Shown here: positions 43,993 through 51,504 of the stretch, one piece after another
Layout of the letters: each line of letters starts with the position of its first letter
Position numbering within the stretch: the first letter of the stretch is position 1
Source of the DNA: DAOVRL01 sp023128595
GTDB lineage: Bacteria > Planctomycetota > Phycisphaerae > Sedimentisphaerales > Anaerobacaceae
DNA: 64,000 bases
Assembly (NCBI GenBank): GCA_030628155.1
Contig: DAOVRL010000001.1
Coordinates: 1 to 64,000, forward strand
Direction: 5' to 3'
Program-made: the position numbers and the translations under genes
The notes under the pieces: generated by a model
Databases searched by the model: none
Seen by the model: only the letters and a program-made list of their open reading frames with translations
What the model was told of the DNA's origin: nothing

Positions 43993-44862
43993 TCAAAACG
44001 CTCTTCGTCTTCGCAGCCAGCCAACCAGGCCCGCGCCAATGCTGCCTAACAAAATAGCACCGGGTGCAGGGATAACCGTGAAGCCGTTTTCTAGCTGTAC
44101 GGGTATACCGTCCAAGGTGAAGTCGTCCAGGTAGGACGTCTTGTCTTCTGTTACGCCGCCGCCGCCAGTCCGCATGAGGACCATTTTTATGGTCGCGTTG
44201 CTAAAGTCATACGTGTTGCCCCAGGTGGTGGTGATGGGAGCCAGGTTCTGAAACTCGCTCCACATTATGGCGTTCGACTGCGTCGCGATGTCATGGCCGC
44301 CCAAGTAGTTGCCGGAGCCATCCCACGCGAAGAACTGATATGGGTAGCGGGTCGAACTGTCCAGATTAACCCAGGTGTCGCCTGGGATCGCCTTTGCGCC
44401 GTCTCCGGGCTGATCCCAAAGTACGTTGTGCGGCATGACGTTGAACAGAACGTCATAGCCATAGTCAGTGCCACCGATTACCATGTTGGGATACGACGTA
44501 TCAAGGCACATGGTAAAATTGACCCCATGGAAACTGTAAGGTCCGCGATCGACAACAACCGTGTTTCCGTGGCCATCGTCACCCCAGATAGGGGACTTGG
44601 GGCTTTTTGTCCAATAATCCCAGCTGGCAAAGTCCTTGACCTTGGGATCACCCAGGTTCGTGACCTTCACGCCCGCGTAGTGGATAGCATCTTTCGGGTA
44701 GTACAACTCCAGGGAGGAATTGCCGACCTTGGCCTCCGTAGTAACCCACTGTATCGTGCCCAGGTTGTAGGTGTACTCCGTTACTGTCGGAAGAGCCTGG
44801 GCCGTCTCTGGCACCGCCAAAATCATTGTCATTACTAAACAAATTGTAATTAACTTCTTCAT
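43993..44862 (-). CDS. PEP-CTERM sorting domain protein
   Basis: 289 aa with a signal peptide (ITICLVMTMILAVPETAQA) and a C-terminal sorting tail: VIPAPGAILLG, a hydrophobic helix and GWLRRRR. This is the planctomycete-type PEP-CTERM variant, handled by exosortase. The middle part is beta-rich (YDVLFNVMPHNVLWD, SSTRYPYQFFAWDGSGNY) and has no recognised enzymatic domain. GGAGG lies before the start. It stands alone with its own terminator and a long leader region, so it is probably a separately regulated surface or matrix protein. Confidence 0.85.
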   Translation of the reverse strand: MKKLITICLVMTMILAVPETAQALPTVTEYTYNLGTIQWVTTEAKVGNSSLELYYPKDAIHYAGVKVTNLGDPKVKDFASWDYWTKSPKSPIWGDDGHGNTVVVDRGPYSFHGVNFTMCLDTSYPNMVIGGTDYGYDVLFNVMPHNVLWDQPGDGAKAIPGDTWVNLDSSTRYPYQFFAWDGSGNYLGGHDIATQSNAIMWSEFQNLAPITTTWGNTYDFSNATIKMVLMRTGGGGVTEDKTSYLDDFTLDGIPVQLENGFTVIPAPGAILLGSIGAGLVGWLRRRRAF

Positions 44863-45437
44863 AATCTTGTTACCTCCACTTTATCAGTTTTGATCTACTT
44901 TGTTGTTCATAAGCATTCAGGACAGGAGCGCCCTGCCCTCGTTTGTAGTTTTCACTTTTCACTTTTTAGAGCATCTTTTCATCTCCTTTCACAACAAGAT
45001 GTGTTTGATTATCTAAGACCTTTATCGTGCCGGCCTCCTAACTAACCTCCTTTCCTTTTACGCTTCAGCTAAGTTGATATTGTAAAAAACGGTTTATCTT
45101 GGGGTGGAAGCTTGAGAGGCAACTTACATAAGCTTACTCACCTTCGTCCTTTGCCAACACAAGAATTGATTTCCTTCTCATTTTCCTTCTCCTCTGAAAA
45201 TAGCTGTTCGTATTTCAAGCACCGCATACGCACAGGCGCTGGCTGCTGTCAATAACAAACGGATCGGCTCCTCCTGTAACTGCTTGTGAGCCTTAAAACC
45301 ACTACTATTGTGCAATTTGCCTGAGATTTTGTCTATCGTGGTAAGTACTGGTTTTTGTAATTTTTTTCACAAGACACCAGGGTTTTTGGCCTAAAAAGCA
45401 GGTTTTTGAGGAGGGAGAAAAAAATAAAAAATTTTCC
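44863..45437. other. Long non-coding leader between PEP-CTERM gene and lexA
   Basis: This 575-bp stretch holds no convincing long gene. On the minus strand it shows several ribosome-binding-like sites (AAGGAAAGGAGG, AGGAGG, AAAGGAG), an imperfect hairpin AGGGCAGG/CCTGTCCT near 44.93 kb, and a possible 15-codon frame (45134-45181, starting MRRKSILVLAKD) behind GGAGAAGG. These may belong to a long 5' leader of the PEP-CTERM gene. The lexA-proximal end is A/T-rich (45410-45436), which could act as an UP element. Confidence 0.4.
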
Positions 45438-45466
45438 TTGACTATATGGTCAAACAACCATATAGC
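45438..45466 (+). promoter_or_regulatory. lexA promoter
   Basis: TTGACT (45438-45443), 17-bp spacer and TATAGC (45461-45466), 50 bp upstream of the lexA start. A second -10-like CATAAT overlaps at 45466-45471. The spacer is almost filled by the palindromic operator, as expected of an autoregulated repressor gene. Confidence 0.6.
45442..45465. promoter_or_regulatory. Palindromic operator, candidate LexA (SOS) box
   Basis: CTATATGGT (45442-45450) and ACCATATAG (45457-45465) are perfect inverted repeats around a 6-bp spacer. The site sits between the -35 and -10 elements of the lexA promoter, so bound protein would block it. It is unlike the CTGT-N8-ACAG box of Proteobacteria or the GAAC-N4-GTTC box of Firmicutes. 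Confidence 0.6.
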
Positions 45467-45515
45467 ATAATAAGGCTGTTTGGGTACTGATTGTGAAGCC
45501 ATCGGGGTATTGATT

Positions 45516-46136
45516 ATGAAGGCATTAACTAAGAGGCAGCACGAAGTGCTTATATATGTAGAGGGCCGTCTGCGGGACAATAATCCGCCGAGCCAGCGGG
45601 AGATCGCCGAGCACTTCGGGCTGGCCCAGAACGCCGCTTATCAATTGGTGAGGTACCTCAAGAACAAAGGCTACCTTACAGATTCAGGCGGGCATCGCCG
45701 GCTCAGGCTCTCTAAGGAATACATCGGGAGCAAAGAACCAGGCGAGGGCATCCCCGTTGTCGGTCGCGTAGCAGCGGGTGAGCCGATATTGGCCCAGGAG
45801 AATATCGAAGGATATGTGAACCTAAAAAAGCTGTTCGGCCGGTCCGAGGATGCGTTTCTGCTGAAAGTCGTTGGCGATAGTATGGTCGATGAAGGTATTA
45901 TGGACGGCGACCTTGTGCTGGTCAAACCCAGCTCGACAATTGATAACGGGCGAATCGGCGTGGTGCTGCTGGATGACGAGGCAACGGTTAAAAGGGTGTA
46001 TATCCAAGCCAATCGAATAGCGCTTAAATCCGCCAACCGCGCCGCCGGGTATAAGACCCGATACATAAAACGGGCCGAAAGAGACGTTCGTATAATCGGT
46101 AAGGTGATAGGCTGTTTAAGGACGGATATACATTAG
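45516..46136 (+). CDS. lexA: LexA-type SOS repressor
   Basis: 206 aa from ATG 45516 (a GGGGT site lies upstream; an in-frame start at 45480 is less likely). The N-terminal winged helix reads LTKRQHEVLIYVEGRLRDN, PPSQREIAEHFGLAQNAAYQ and YLTDSGGHRRLRL. The self-cleavage site is Ala87-Gly88 in VAAGEP, and the S24 peptidase part has catalytic Ser122 (GDSM) and Lys159 (ATVKRVY). It represses DNA-damage genes until RecA triggers autocleavage. The recognition helix is unlike that of E. coli, in line with the unusual operator upstream. The DUF72 and dnaE2-like genes follow downstream. Confidence 0.9.
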   Translation: MKALTKRQHEVLIYVEGRLRDNNPPSQREIAEHFGLAQNAAYQLVRYLKNKGYLTDSGGHRRLRLSKEYIGSKEPGEGIPVVGRVAAGEPILAQENIEGYVNLKKLFGRSEDAFLLKVVGDSMVDEGIMDGDLVLVKPSSTIDNGRIGVVLLDDEATVKRVYIQANRIALKSANRAAGYKTRYIKRAERDVRIIGKVIGCLRTDIH

Positions 46137-46165
46137 TAGTGGTCTGTTGCAGTTTAATTGATGGC

Positions 46166-46360
46166 TGTCATTGCGAAGGAGCGAAGCGACTGCGGCAATC
46201 TCAAGCCTCAGTGCGCAAAAACCGGCTATTTTCTTGGGAGCGCAGCGAAGCAGTCTCTCTTATTCGAAGGCAGGAGATTGCCACGGCCTTTCAGGCCTCG
46301 CAATGACAATAGAATACGCAGTACGTCATTGCGAGGAGCGAAGCGATGAAGCAATCTCGA
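46166..46360. repeat. Cluster of interspersed palindromic repeats
   Basis: Three copies of the TCATTGCGA...GCAATCTC family: one at 46167-46203, one in the opposite sense at 46274-46307 (GAGATTGCCACGGCCTTTCAGGCCTCGCAATGAC, foldable as ATTGC/GCAAT with an inner GGCCT/AGGCC stem), and one at 46325-46358. The cluster occupies most of the 334-bp gap 46137-46470. A related cluster follows dnaE2 at 50268-50356. Confidence 0.75.
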
Positions 46361-46437
46361 CTTTTTCAATAGGCCCTTGTGCGGGAACGACAAATTGTAT
46401 TACATTGTTACTGAGCTAACACTTACGGTGGTAGCGG

Positions 46438-46460
46438 ATTCAGAAGCAGTTACTCTGAAT
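46438..46460. promoter_or_regulatory. Inverted repeat before the DUF72 gene
   Basis: ATTCAGA (46438-46444) and TCTGAAT (46454-46460) flank a 9-bp spacer and end directly before the AGGG ribosome binding site of the gene at 46471. It may be a repressor site or an RNA hairpin affecting translation start. The sequence does not resemble the lexA palindrome. Confidence 0.35.
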
Positions 46461-46470
46461 AGGGATAAAA

Positions 46471-47322
46471 ATGGATGGTCGAATTTACATAGGGATAGCG
46501 GGCTGGTCGTATGCGGACTGGAACGGGATTGTCTATACACAATCGGGGGTCGATAAGCTCGAATATGTCAGCGGCTTTGTCGATGTAATCGAGATTAACA
46601 GCACGTTCTATCGCCCCCCCGCCGAGCGAAACAGCGTATCCTGGCTGAAGAGGACCTCGGCCAATCCGCAGTTTTTCTTTACCGCCAAACTGCACCGTGA
46701 AATTACCCACGAAGGCAAAATCGACCCGGCAACCGTCAAGCAGTTCCATACGGGCTTTAAGCCTTTGCTCGACGAAGGCAAATTGAGACAACTGCTGGTG
46801 CAGTTCAGGTACGACTTTGCCGATTCGCAGCAGAGCCGGCGGCATCTATCCGAGATAGTGAAGAATTTTTCCGAAACGTTCAGCTTAGTGGTGGAGGTCA
46901 GGCATAAATCCTGGCAGATGCCGGGTGCGCTGAATTTCCTCCAGGGGCTCGGCGTTGCCGTCTGCAATCTCGATTATCCGACCACGTGGAACTCATTCGA
47001 CATGCAGCTTTGCACGGTAGGCACAAACGGTTATTTCAGGATGCACGGAAGAAACAGAGAAAAGTGGTTCAGCAAGGCCGGCAGGGATGAAACTTACGAT
47101 TACTATTACGAGGACAGTGAGCTTGCTCAGATAAAAAAACGGCTCGATAAACTGGCCAAGGCCTTCGAATCGCTCACCGTTATCGCCAACAATCACTACC
47201 GGGGCGCCGAGCTTGCCAATGCACTTGAGCTAAAGGCGCTGGTTACGGGGCAAAAACAGCCCGTCCCCGAGGGTCTTTTAAGGAGTTATCCGGACCTGGC
47301 AAGGATTGCCTTAAATGTATAA
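46471..47322 (+). CDS. DUF72 (YecE-like) family protein
   Basis: 283 aa. It shows the DUF72 pattern: IYIGIAGWSYADWNGIVY, a VIEINSTFYRPPAERNSVSWLKRT segment, FFFTAKLHREITHEG, VVEVRHKSW, YFRMHGRN and a late IANNHYRGAELANAL. DUF72 proteins adopt a TIM-barrel fold and their function is unknown. It starts 110 bp after the repeat cluster that follows lexA and ends 38 bp before dnaE2, so it is probably co-transcribed with the polymerase. Confidence 0.88.
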   Translation: MDGRIYIGIAGWSYADWNGIVYTQSGVDKLEYVSGFVDVIEINSTFYRPPAERNSVSWLKRTSANPQFFFTAKLHREITHEGKIDPATVKQFHTGFKPLLDEGKLRQLLVQFRYDFADSQQSRRHLSEIVKNFSETFSLVVEVRHKSWQMPGALNFLQGLGVAVCNLDYPTTWNSFDMQLCTVGTNGYFRMHGRNREKWFSKAGRDETYDYYYEDSELAQIKKRLDKLAKAFESLTVIANNHYRGAELANALELKALVTGQKQPVPEGLLRSYPDLARIALNV

Positions 47323-47360
47323 TCGTTCATTAGATTGTCGTTCGTCAGGGTGGAGAAGGT

Positions 47361-50240
47361 ATGCGCATAGCCGCACTTGCCTGCAGGAGTTACTACAGCC
47401 TTTTGAGAGGGCCGGTCTCGGTGCAGCGGCTCGTCCAAAGGGCCAAGGAGTACGGCTACGGCGCCATTGCCCTAACGGACGTCAATTCGATGTATGGGGC
47501 GGCGGATTTTTGCAAATCAGCCAAACAGGCAGATATAAAGGCGGTCCTCGGCGTAGAGATTCTGACCGATACCCAAAGGGCCGTGCTGCTTGCCGAGAGC
47601 AGGGCTGGGTATGAAAATCTTTGCAGAATAACTACGGCAAGAAACCTCGATACCAACTTCTGCCTGATTGAGCAGCTAAAGAGGCACAACAAAGGTCTTA
47701 TCTGTATTTGCTCCCAACAAAGGCTGCTAAAGCTCCTGCAAGAGATATTTCACAGGGATTATCTATTTGCCGGCTGTAAAGGGCCGGCACCGGCTAAGTG
47801 GGCAAGGGCGAATAAGATAGCAGCTATCGCCTGCGAAGATTTCAACTACCTGGATGACAGCGATATAGTTACAGCCAGGCTTTTGGCAAGGATAAGGCGG
47901 TTAAGCGTGGCCGGGCCGGGGCCGCCGGATTGCTGCGGATTCAATAAGCTCATACCAGAAACGCAATTCAGGCGAAGGTTTCCGGGCTGCCCTGAAGCGC
48001 TCCGTAATGCCGAACAGATAGCTCAGCGCTGCAACTTCCAATTACTAAACGGACGGTATTTCTTACCTAAAGTCAAGCTTACCAAAGGCAGAGCCGCCGA
48101 CGCCGAGCTGGCCAGACTTTGCCACATTGGCCTTGCGAAGAAATATAATCCCGTGGACAAGGAAATTGTTAAGCGGCTCGAACGCGAGCTGGCAGTCATA
48201 CGAAAGAACAAGTTCAGTGATTACTTTCTGGTGGTCCACAGGATAGTCAGCTTTGCAAAGCAAAACGGCATTGCCGTAGAAGTGCGCGGCTCGGCGGCGG
48301 GGTCGCTCGCGGCACATTTATTAGGCTTTACGAGGGTATGCCCTATTGCGAACAATCTATACTTCGAGCGTTTTATGAACCCCGGCAGAAAAGACTGTCC
48401 CGATATTGATATTGACTTTTGCTGGAGAAGGCGGGACGAGGTGATAAAGTTCTGCTACGAACACTGGGGATATGAAAACGTCGCAATGATTTCAAATATC
48501 AACAGATACCGCCGTCGCAGCGCCATTCGAGACGTGGGAAGGTTCCTCGACCTGGAGCCAAACCAGATAAACGAGCTTGTCAACACGCGAAAACCAAATC
48601 CCGATTCTGCCGTCTATAAGTTAGCTGAGAGGATAATGGACGTGCCCAGGCACTTAGGCGTCCACTGCGGCGGCATCGTTATCACTCCCAAGCCGGTCAG
48701 ATGTATCGCACCTCTCGAGCGGGCAAACAAAGGCGTGATTATAACTCAATACGATAAAACGGCCGCCGAGGCCGTGGGGCTGGTTAAGATCGACCTCTTG
48801 GGTAACAGGGCGCTTTCAACAGTAAACGAGGCGGTGCATATTATCAGCAAGCCCGCTAAGAGTATGGACATCGACGCCATAGACCCAAACGATGAAAAAA
48901 CAGCGAAGCTGCTAATCGCCGGTGACAGCCTCGGCGTATTTCAATGTGAATCGCCGGGGATGAGACAACTTTTGCGCGGGCTTAAGGTCAAGAGCAAGAA
49001 AGATGCCGCAATCGCCCTGTCGCTAATCAGGCCCGGCCCCGCTTCAGGTGGGATGAAGGCCGAATTCATCGAGCGGCACGTCAATGGAAAGCCGTTCCGG
49101 TATCTGCACCCGAAAATGAAGGATGTCCTCGGTGACACTTACGGCGTTATGCTGTATCAGGAGGATGTGATGCGGATAGCCGTTGAGATCGCCGGCTACA
49201 GCCTGGCCGAGGCCAACCAGTTCAGGACGGAGGTGTCGAAGAAGGTTTCCGCCGTGCGTCTGCAGGCCCAGTATGTCGATTTCGTATATTCCAAGGCCGA
49301 GCAGGAAGGGATCGACCGCCAGAGTGCCGAGGCTATCTGGGAGCAGATACTGAAATTCGCCGCCTATTCGTACTGCAAGGCCCACGCGACGGTATATGCC
49401 AATATCGCGTGGCAGACGGCCTTTCTGAAGGCGCACTATCCGCAGCAGTTTTATACCTCGCTGTTTAACAATCACCACGGGATGTATCCGCTGAGGGTCT
49501 ATGTGTGGGAGGCCATAAGGCACGGCATAAGGATACTGCCGCCCCACGTCAATCGCAGCCAAATTGAGTGGTCACCGCAGGGCAGAGCCATTCGCGCGGG
49601 TTTGAATATCATCAAGGGCCTAAGTTACAGCGTAACGGACGCAATTGTTCGCCAAAGAAAGATTAGGCCTTTCGCCGACATAGACGACCTGCGCACGCGG
49701 GTAAAGTTCAATCGGCCGCAGTTGCAAAACCTTATTCACGTCGGCGCCTGTGACGGCTTAGGCAAAACCCGGCCTGCGATGCTGATGCAGTTACATTATG
49801 CGCCTTTGGACCCGAATCAACTGCTGCTCTTTGATCTCTACAATAATCCATCACGAAAACGACTGCCCGAATACGACCGGATAGCGAAATTGAAAGCCGA
49901 GGTTGACGTTACCGGAATTCCATTTAGCCTCCATCCGGCGCTGTTGCTGCAGATAAAGCACACGCCAACGGCCAGCCTGAGCAGATTCATCAACAGGGAA
50001 GTTACCGTAGCCGGCTTTGTGGCCACCGCACGACGGGCCAGGACCAGCAACGGCCGGGTAATGGGCTTTGTAACATTAGAGGATTCCACCGGCCTGGCAG
50101 AGATAACCTTCTTTCCCGATAAGATAAACCTGTATCAAAACATCTGTTCGGCCGGGGGGGCGATCTGGATAAAAGGCAAAGTTACCGAGCATCTATCATC
50201 GATTACTTTAGAAGGCAGGGATTGCGGCAGAGTGGCGTAG
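47361..50240 (+). CDS. dnaE2: Error-prone DNA polymerase DnaE2-like (C-family alpha subunit)
   Basis: 959 aa, shorter than replicative DnaE (about 1160). The N-terminal PHP domain starts ALACRSYYSLLRGPVS, in which the usual metal-binding HxH is replaced by CRS, so it is probably inactive. The polymerase site is CPDIDIDF (Asp348, Asp350, Asp352) with a third acidic residue in VKIDLLG at about residue 490. Finger and HhH segments follow (YGVMLYQEDVMRIA, FAAYSYCKAHATVYANIAWQTAFLKAHYP). A C-terminal OB fold (VTVAGFVATARRARTSNGRVMGFVTLED) closes it. DnaE2 performs damage-induced translesion synthesis. The closeness of lexA supports an SOS role. Confidence 0.85.
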   Translation: MRIAALACRSYYSLLRGPVSVQRLVQRAKEYGYGAIALTDVNSMYGAADFCKSAKQADIKAVLGVEILTDTQRAVLLAESRAGYENLCRITTARNLDTNFCLIEQLKRHNKGLICICSQQRLLKLLQEIFHRDYLFAGCKGPAPAKWARANKIAAIACEDFNYLDDSDIVTARLLARIRRLSVAGPGPPDCCGFNKLIPETQFRRRFPGCPEALRNAEQIAQRCNFQLLNGRYFLPKVKLTKGRAADAELARLCHIGLAKKYNPVDKEIVKRLERELAVIRKNKFSDYFLVVHRIVSFAKQNGIAVEVRGSAAGSLAAHLLGFTRVCPIANNLYFERFMNPGRKDCPDIDIDFCWRRRDEVIKFCYEHWGYENVAMISNINRYRRRSAIRDVGRFLDLEPNQINELVNTRKPNPDSAVYKLAERIMDVPRHLGVHCGGIVITPKPVRCIAPLERANKGVIITQYDKTAAEAVGLVKIDLLGNRALSTVNEAVHIISKPAKSMDIDAIDPNDEKTAKLLIAGDSLGVFQCESPGMRQLLRGLKVKSKKDAAIALSLIRPGPASGGMKAEFIERHVNGKPFRYLHPKMKDVLGDTYGVMLYQEDVMRIAVEIAGYSLAEANQFRTEVSKKVSAVRLQAQYVDFVYSKAEQEGIDRQSAEAIWEQILKFAAYSYCKAHATVYANIAWQTAFLKAHYPQQFYTSLFNNHHGMYPLRVYVWEAIRHGIRILPPHVNRSQIEWSPQGRAIRAGLNIIKGLSYSVTDAIVRQRKIRPFADIDDLRTRVKFNRPQLQNLIHVGACDGLGKTRPAMLMQLHYAPLDPNQLLLFDLYNNPSRKRLPEYDRIAKLKAEVDVTGIPFSLHPALLLQIKHTPTASLSRFINREVTVAGFVATARRARTSNGRVMGFVTLEDSTGLAEITFFPDKINLYQNICSAGGAIWIKGKVTEHLSSITLEGRDCGRVA

Positions 50241-50267
50241 TGGTCTGTCAAGATCGAATTAGTACCT

Positions 50268-50356
50268 GTCATTGCGAGGAGGCCGAAGGCCGACACGGCA
50301 ATCTCAATCCGCTCGAAGACCGGAGATTGCCACGGCCTTTCAGGCCTCGCAATGAC
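50268..50356. repeat. Interspersed palindromic repeats after dnaE2
   Basis: One copy reads TCATTGCGAGGAGGCCGAAGGCCGACACGGCAATCTC (with GGCC-GAA-GGCC inner stem) and the next, in reverse sense, GGAGATTGCCACGGCCTTTCAGGCCTCGCAATGAC (50322-50355). They match the copies after lexA. They lie between convergent genes and could serve as terminator structures. Confidence 0.75.
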
Positions 50357-50402
50357 GACTCCTCAAATCCTATGCGACAAAGCAGCAGGTAGGGCAAGGA
50401 AC

Positions 50403-51251
50403 CTATCTGGCGATTTCTTTGCGCAGCCATTCGATGCTTTGCTCGATCTTTCCAGGCGCCGCTTCACATTCTATTGACAGCCAACCATCCCAGTCGATTT
50501 CCTTGAGCAGCTCGATACAGCCCGCGATGTTCTCGGCGTTGACGCCTTCCCCGATACCGACGACCGAGCAGGCGATGCCGGTCATCCCGCCGCGGACGGC
50601 CTCGGCAAGCTCTTCGCTGACGTCCTTGATGTGGCAGTGCGAGACCTTGTCGCGAAACCGCTTTAGAAACTTGACCGGGTCCTGCCCCGCGATAAAGACA
50701 TTGCCCGTGTCCATGTTCATCTTCAAATACGGCGAGTCATAGAAGCCGAGAATCTGCTCCATACTATCCGGATCGGTTGTGTAGGGTCCGTGCGGCTCGA
50801 CATTGATAATGATGTCATATTCCTGGGCCCAATCGAGCACGACGCGGTAGTACTGCTTCATAAGGACCATCACCTCGTCGTCGGTGTAGCCTTCGGGCTT
50901 GCGTCCGCCGTCTGTCGTGTCCACGCAGGGGCAACCGAGGCCCTTGGCGAACTGGATGGTCCGAACCGTGTAGCCGATCCCGCGGTGCTGACCCTCGGGG
51001 CAGGACATTGGATAGGCAGCGTCGAGCTGGGAGGCCTTCAGACCCATTGAGTCCAGGTAGCTCTTGAGCTTGAGCGGGTCGGAATGAAGGGGGATATGAG
51101 GATTATAGCCCAAGGCCTGGACGAAGTAGTCCCCGTCGATGGTGCCGAACTCGACGTACTCCATATCGTGGTCCTTGGCAACCTGGCAGGGAACGTCATA
51201 AGAGACGTCGAAGTGGCGCCAATTGTCAACGTGCATGCTTAGCTTTATCAT
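50403..51251 (-). CDS. Sugar phosphate isomerase/epimerase (xylose isomerase-like TIM barrel)
   Basis: 282 aa; AAGGAG lies 7 bases before the ATG at 51251. It is an AP-endonuclease-2-type barrel: EYVEFGTIDGDYF, ASQLDAAYPMSCPEG, INVEPHGPYTTDP (metal-binding Glu), MNMDTGNVFIAGQDP (Asp) and SHCHIKDV (His), SIECEA (Glu). These are the expected divalent-metal ligands of the family. Substrate unknown; sugar or hydroxypyruvate-type isomerisation is likely. A MITE-like element lies just upstream. Confidence 0.85.
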   Translation of the reverse strand: MIKLSMHVDNWRHFDVSYDVPCQVAKDHDMEYVEFGTIDGDYFVQALGYNPHIPLHSDPLKLKSYLDSMGLKASQLDAAYPMSCPEGQHRGIGYTVRTIQFAKGLGCPCVDTTDGGRKPEGYTDDEVMVLMKQYYRVVLDWAQEYDIIINVEPHGPYTTDPDSMEQILGFYDSPYLKMNMDTGNVFIAGQDPVKFLKRFRDKVSHCHIKDVSEELAEAVRGGMTGIACSVVGIGEGVNAENIAGCIELLKEIDWDGWLSIECEAAPGKIEQSIEWLRKEIAR

Positions 51252-51283
51252 AATTTAACTCCTTTTCTCTGGTTGTTTATGAG

Positions 51284-51449
51284 TTCTGCAAAATTGCAGG
51301 TTAGGCCTATATTGTTGAAGAAAATCTTTTTTATGATTTTCTTCAATAATCACCTAACCACTTATGGCATAATATATTGCTGATAAAAAGAAAAAATCAA
51401 AAAACGATTTTTTCTTTTCTAAGTAGGCCTAACCTGCAATTTTGCAGAA
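51284..51449. mobile_element. MITE-like element with 26-bp perfect terminal inverted repeats
   Basis: The ends 51284-51309 and 51424-51449 are perfect inverted repeats of 26 bp, starting TTCTGCAAAATTGCAGG and continuing TTAGGCCTA. Inside, two further hairpins exist: GAAGAAAATC/GATTTTCTTC around 51.32 kb, and AAAAGAAAAAATC/GATTTTTTCTTTT around 51.40 kb with a 7-bp loop. The element is AT-rich, has no coding capacity, and is bracketed by an 11-bp direct repeat TCTGGTTGTTT (51268-51278 and 51454-51464) lying 4-5 bp outside the ends. This is the structure of a non-autonomous transposable element. It sits between two same-strand genes. No transposase is in the window. Confidence 0.75.
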
Positions 51450-51504
51450 GCCTTCTGGTTGTTTGCAAGTAACATATTCATTGCTTTGTCTCAAGGGCCG
51501 GCGC

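Noticed and set aside
44863..45437. Riboswitch in the PEP-CTERM leader
   Set aside because: I could not match any known riboswitch core; the hairpins seen are weak.
46166..46360. Repeat cluster considered as a CRISPR array
   Set aside because: The units are imperfect, in both orientations and unevenly spaced, and no cas genes are near; they are dispersed palindromic repeats.
51284..51449. The inverted-repeat element considered as a simple terminator or riboswitch
   Set aside because: Two 26-bp perfect ends 114 bp apart plus independent inner hairpins and outer direct repeats fit a MITE better; a secondary terminator function cannot be excluded.
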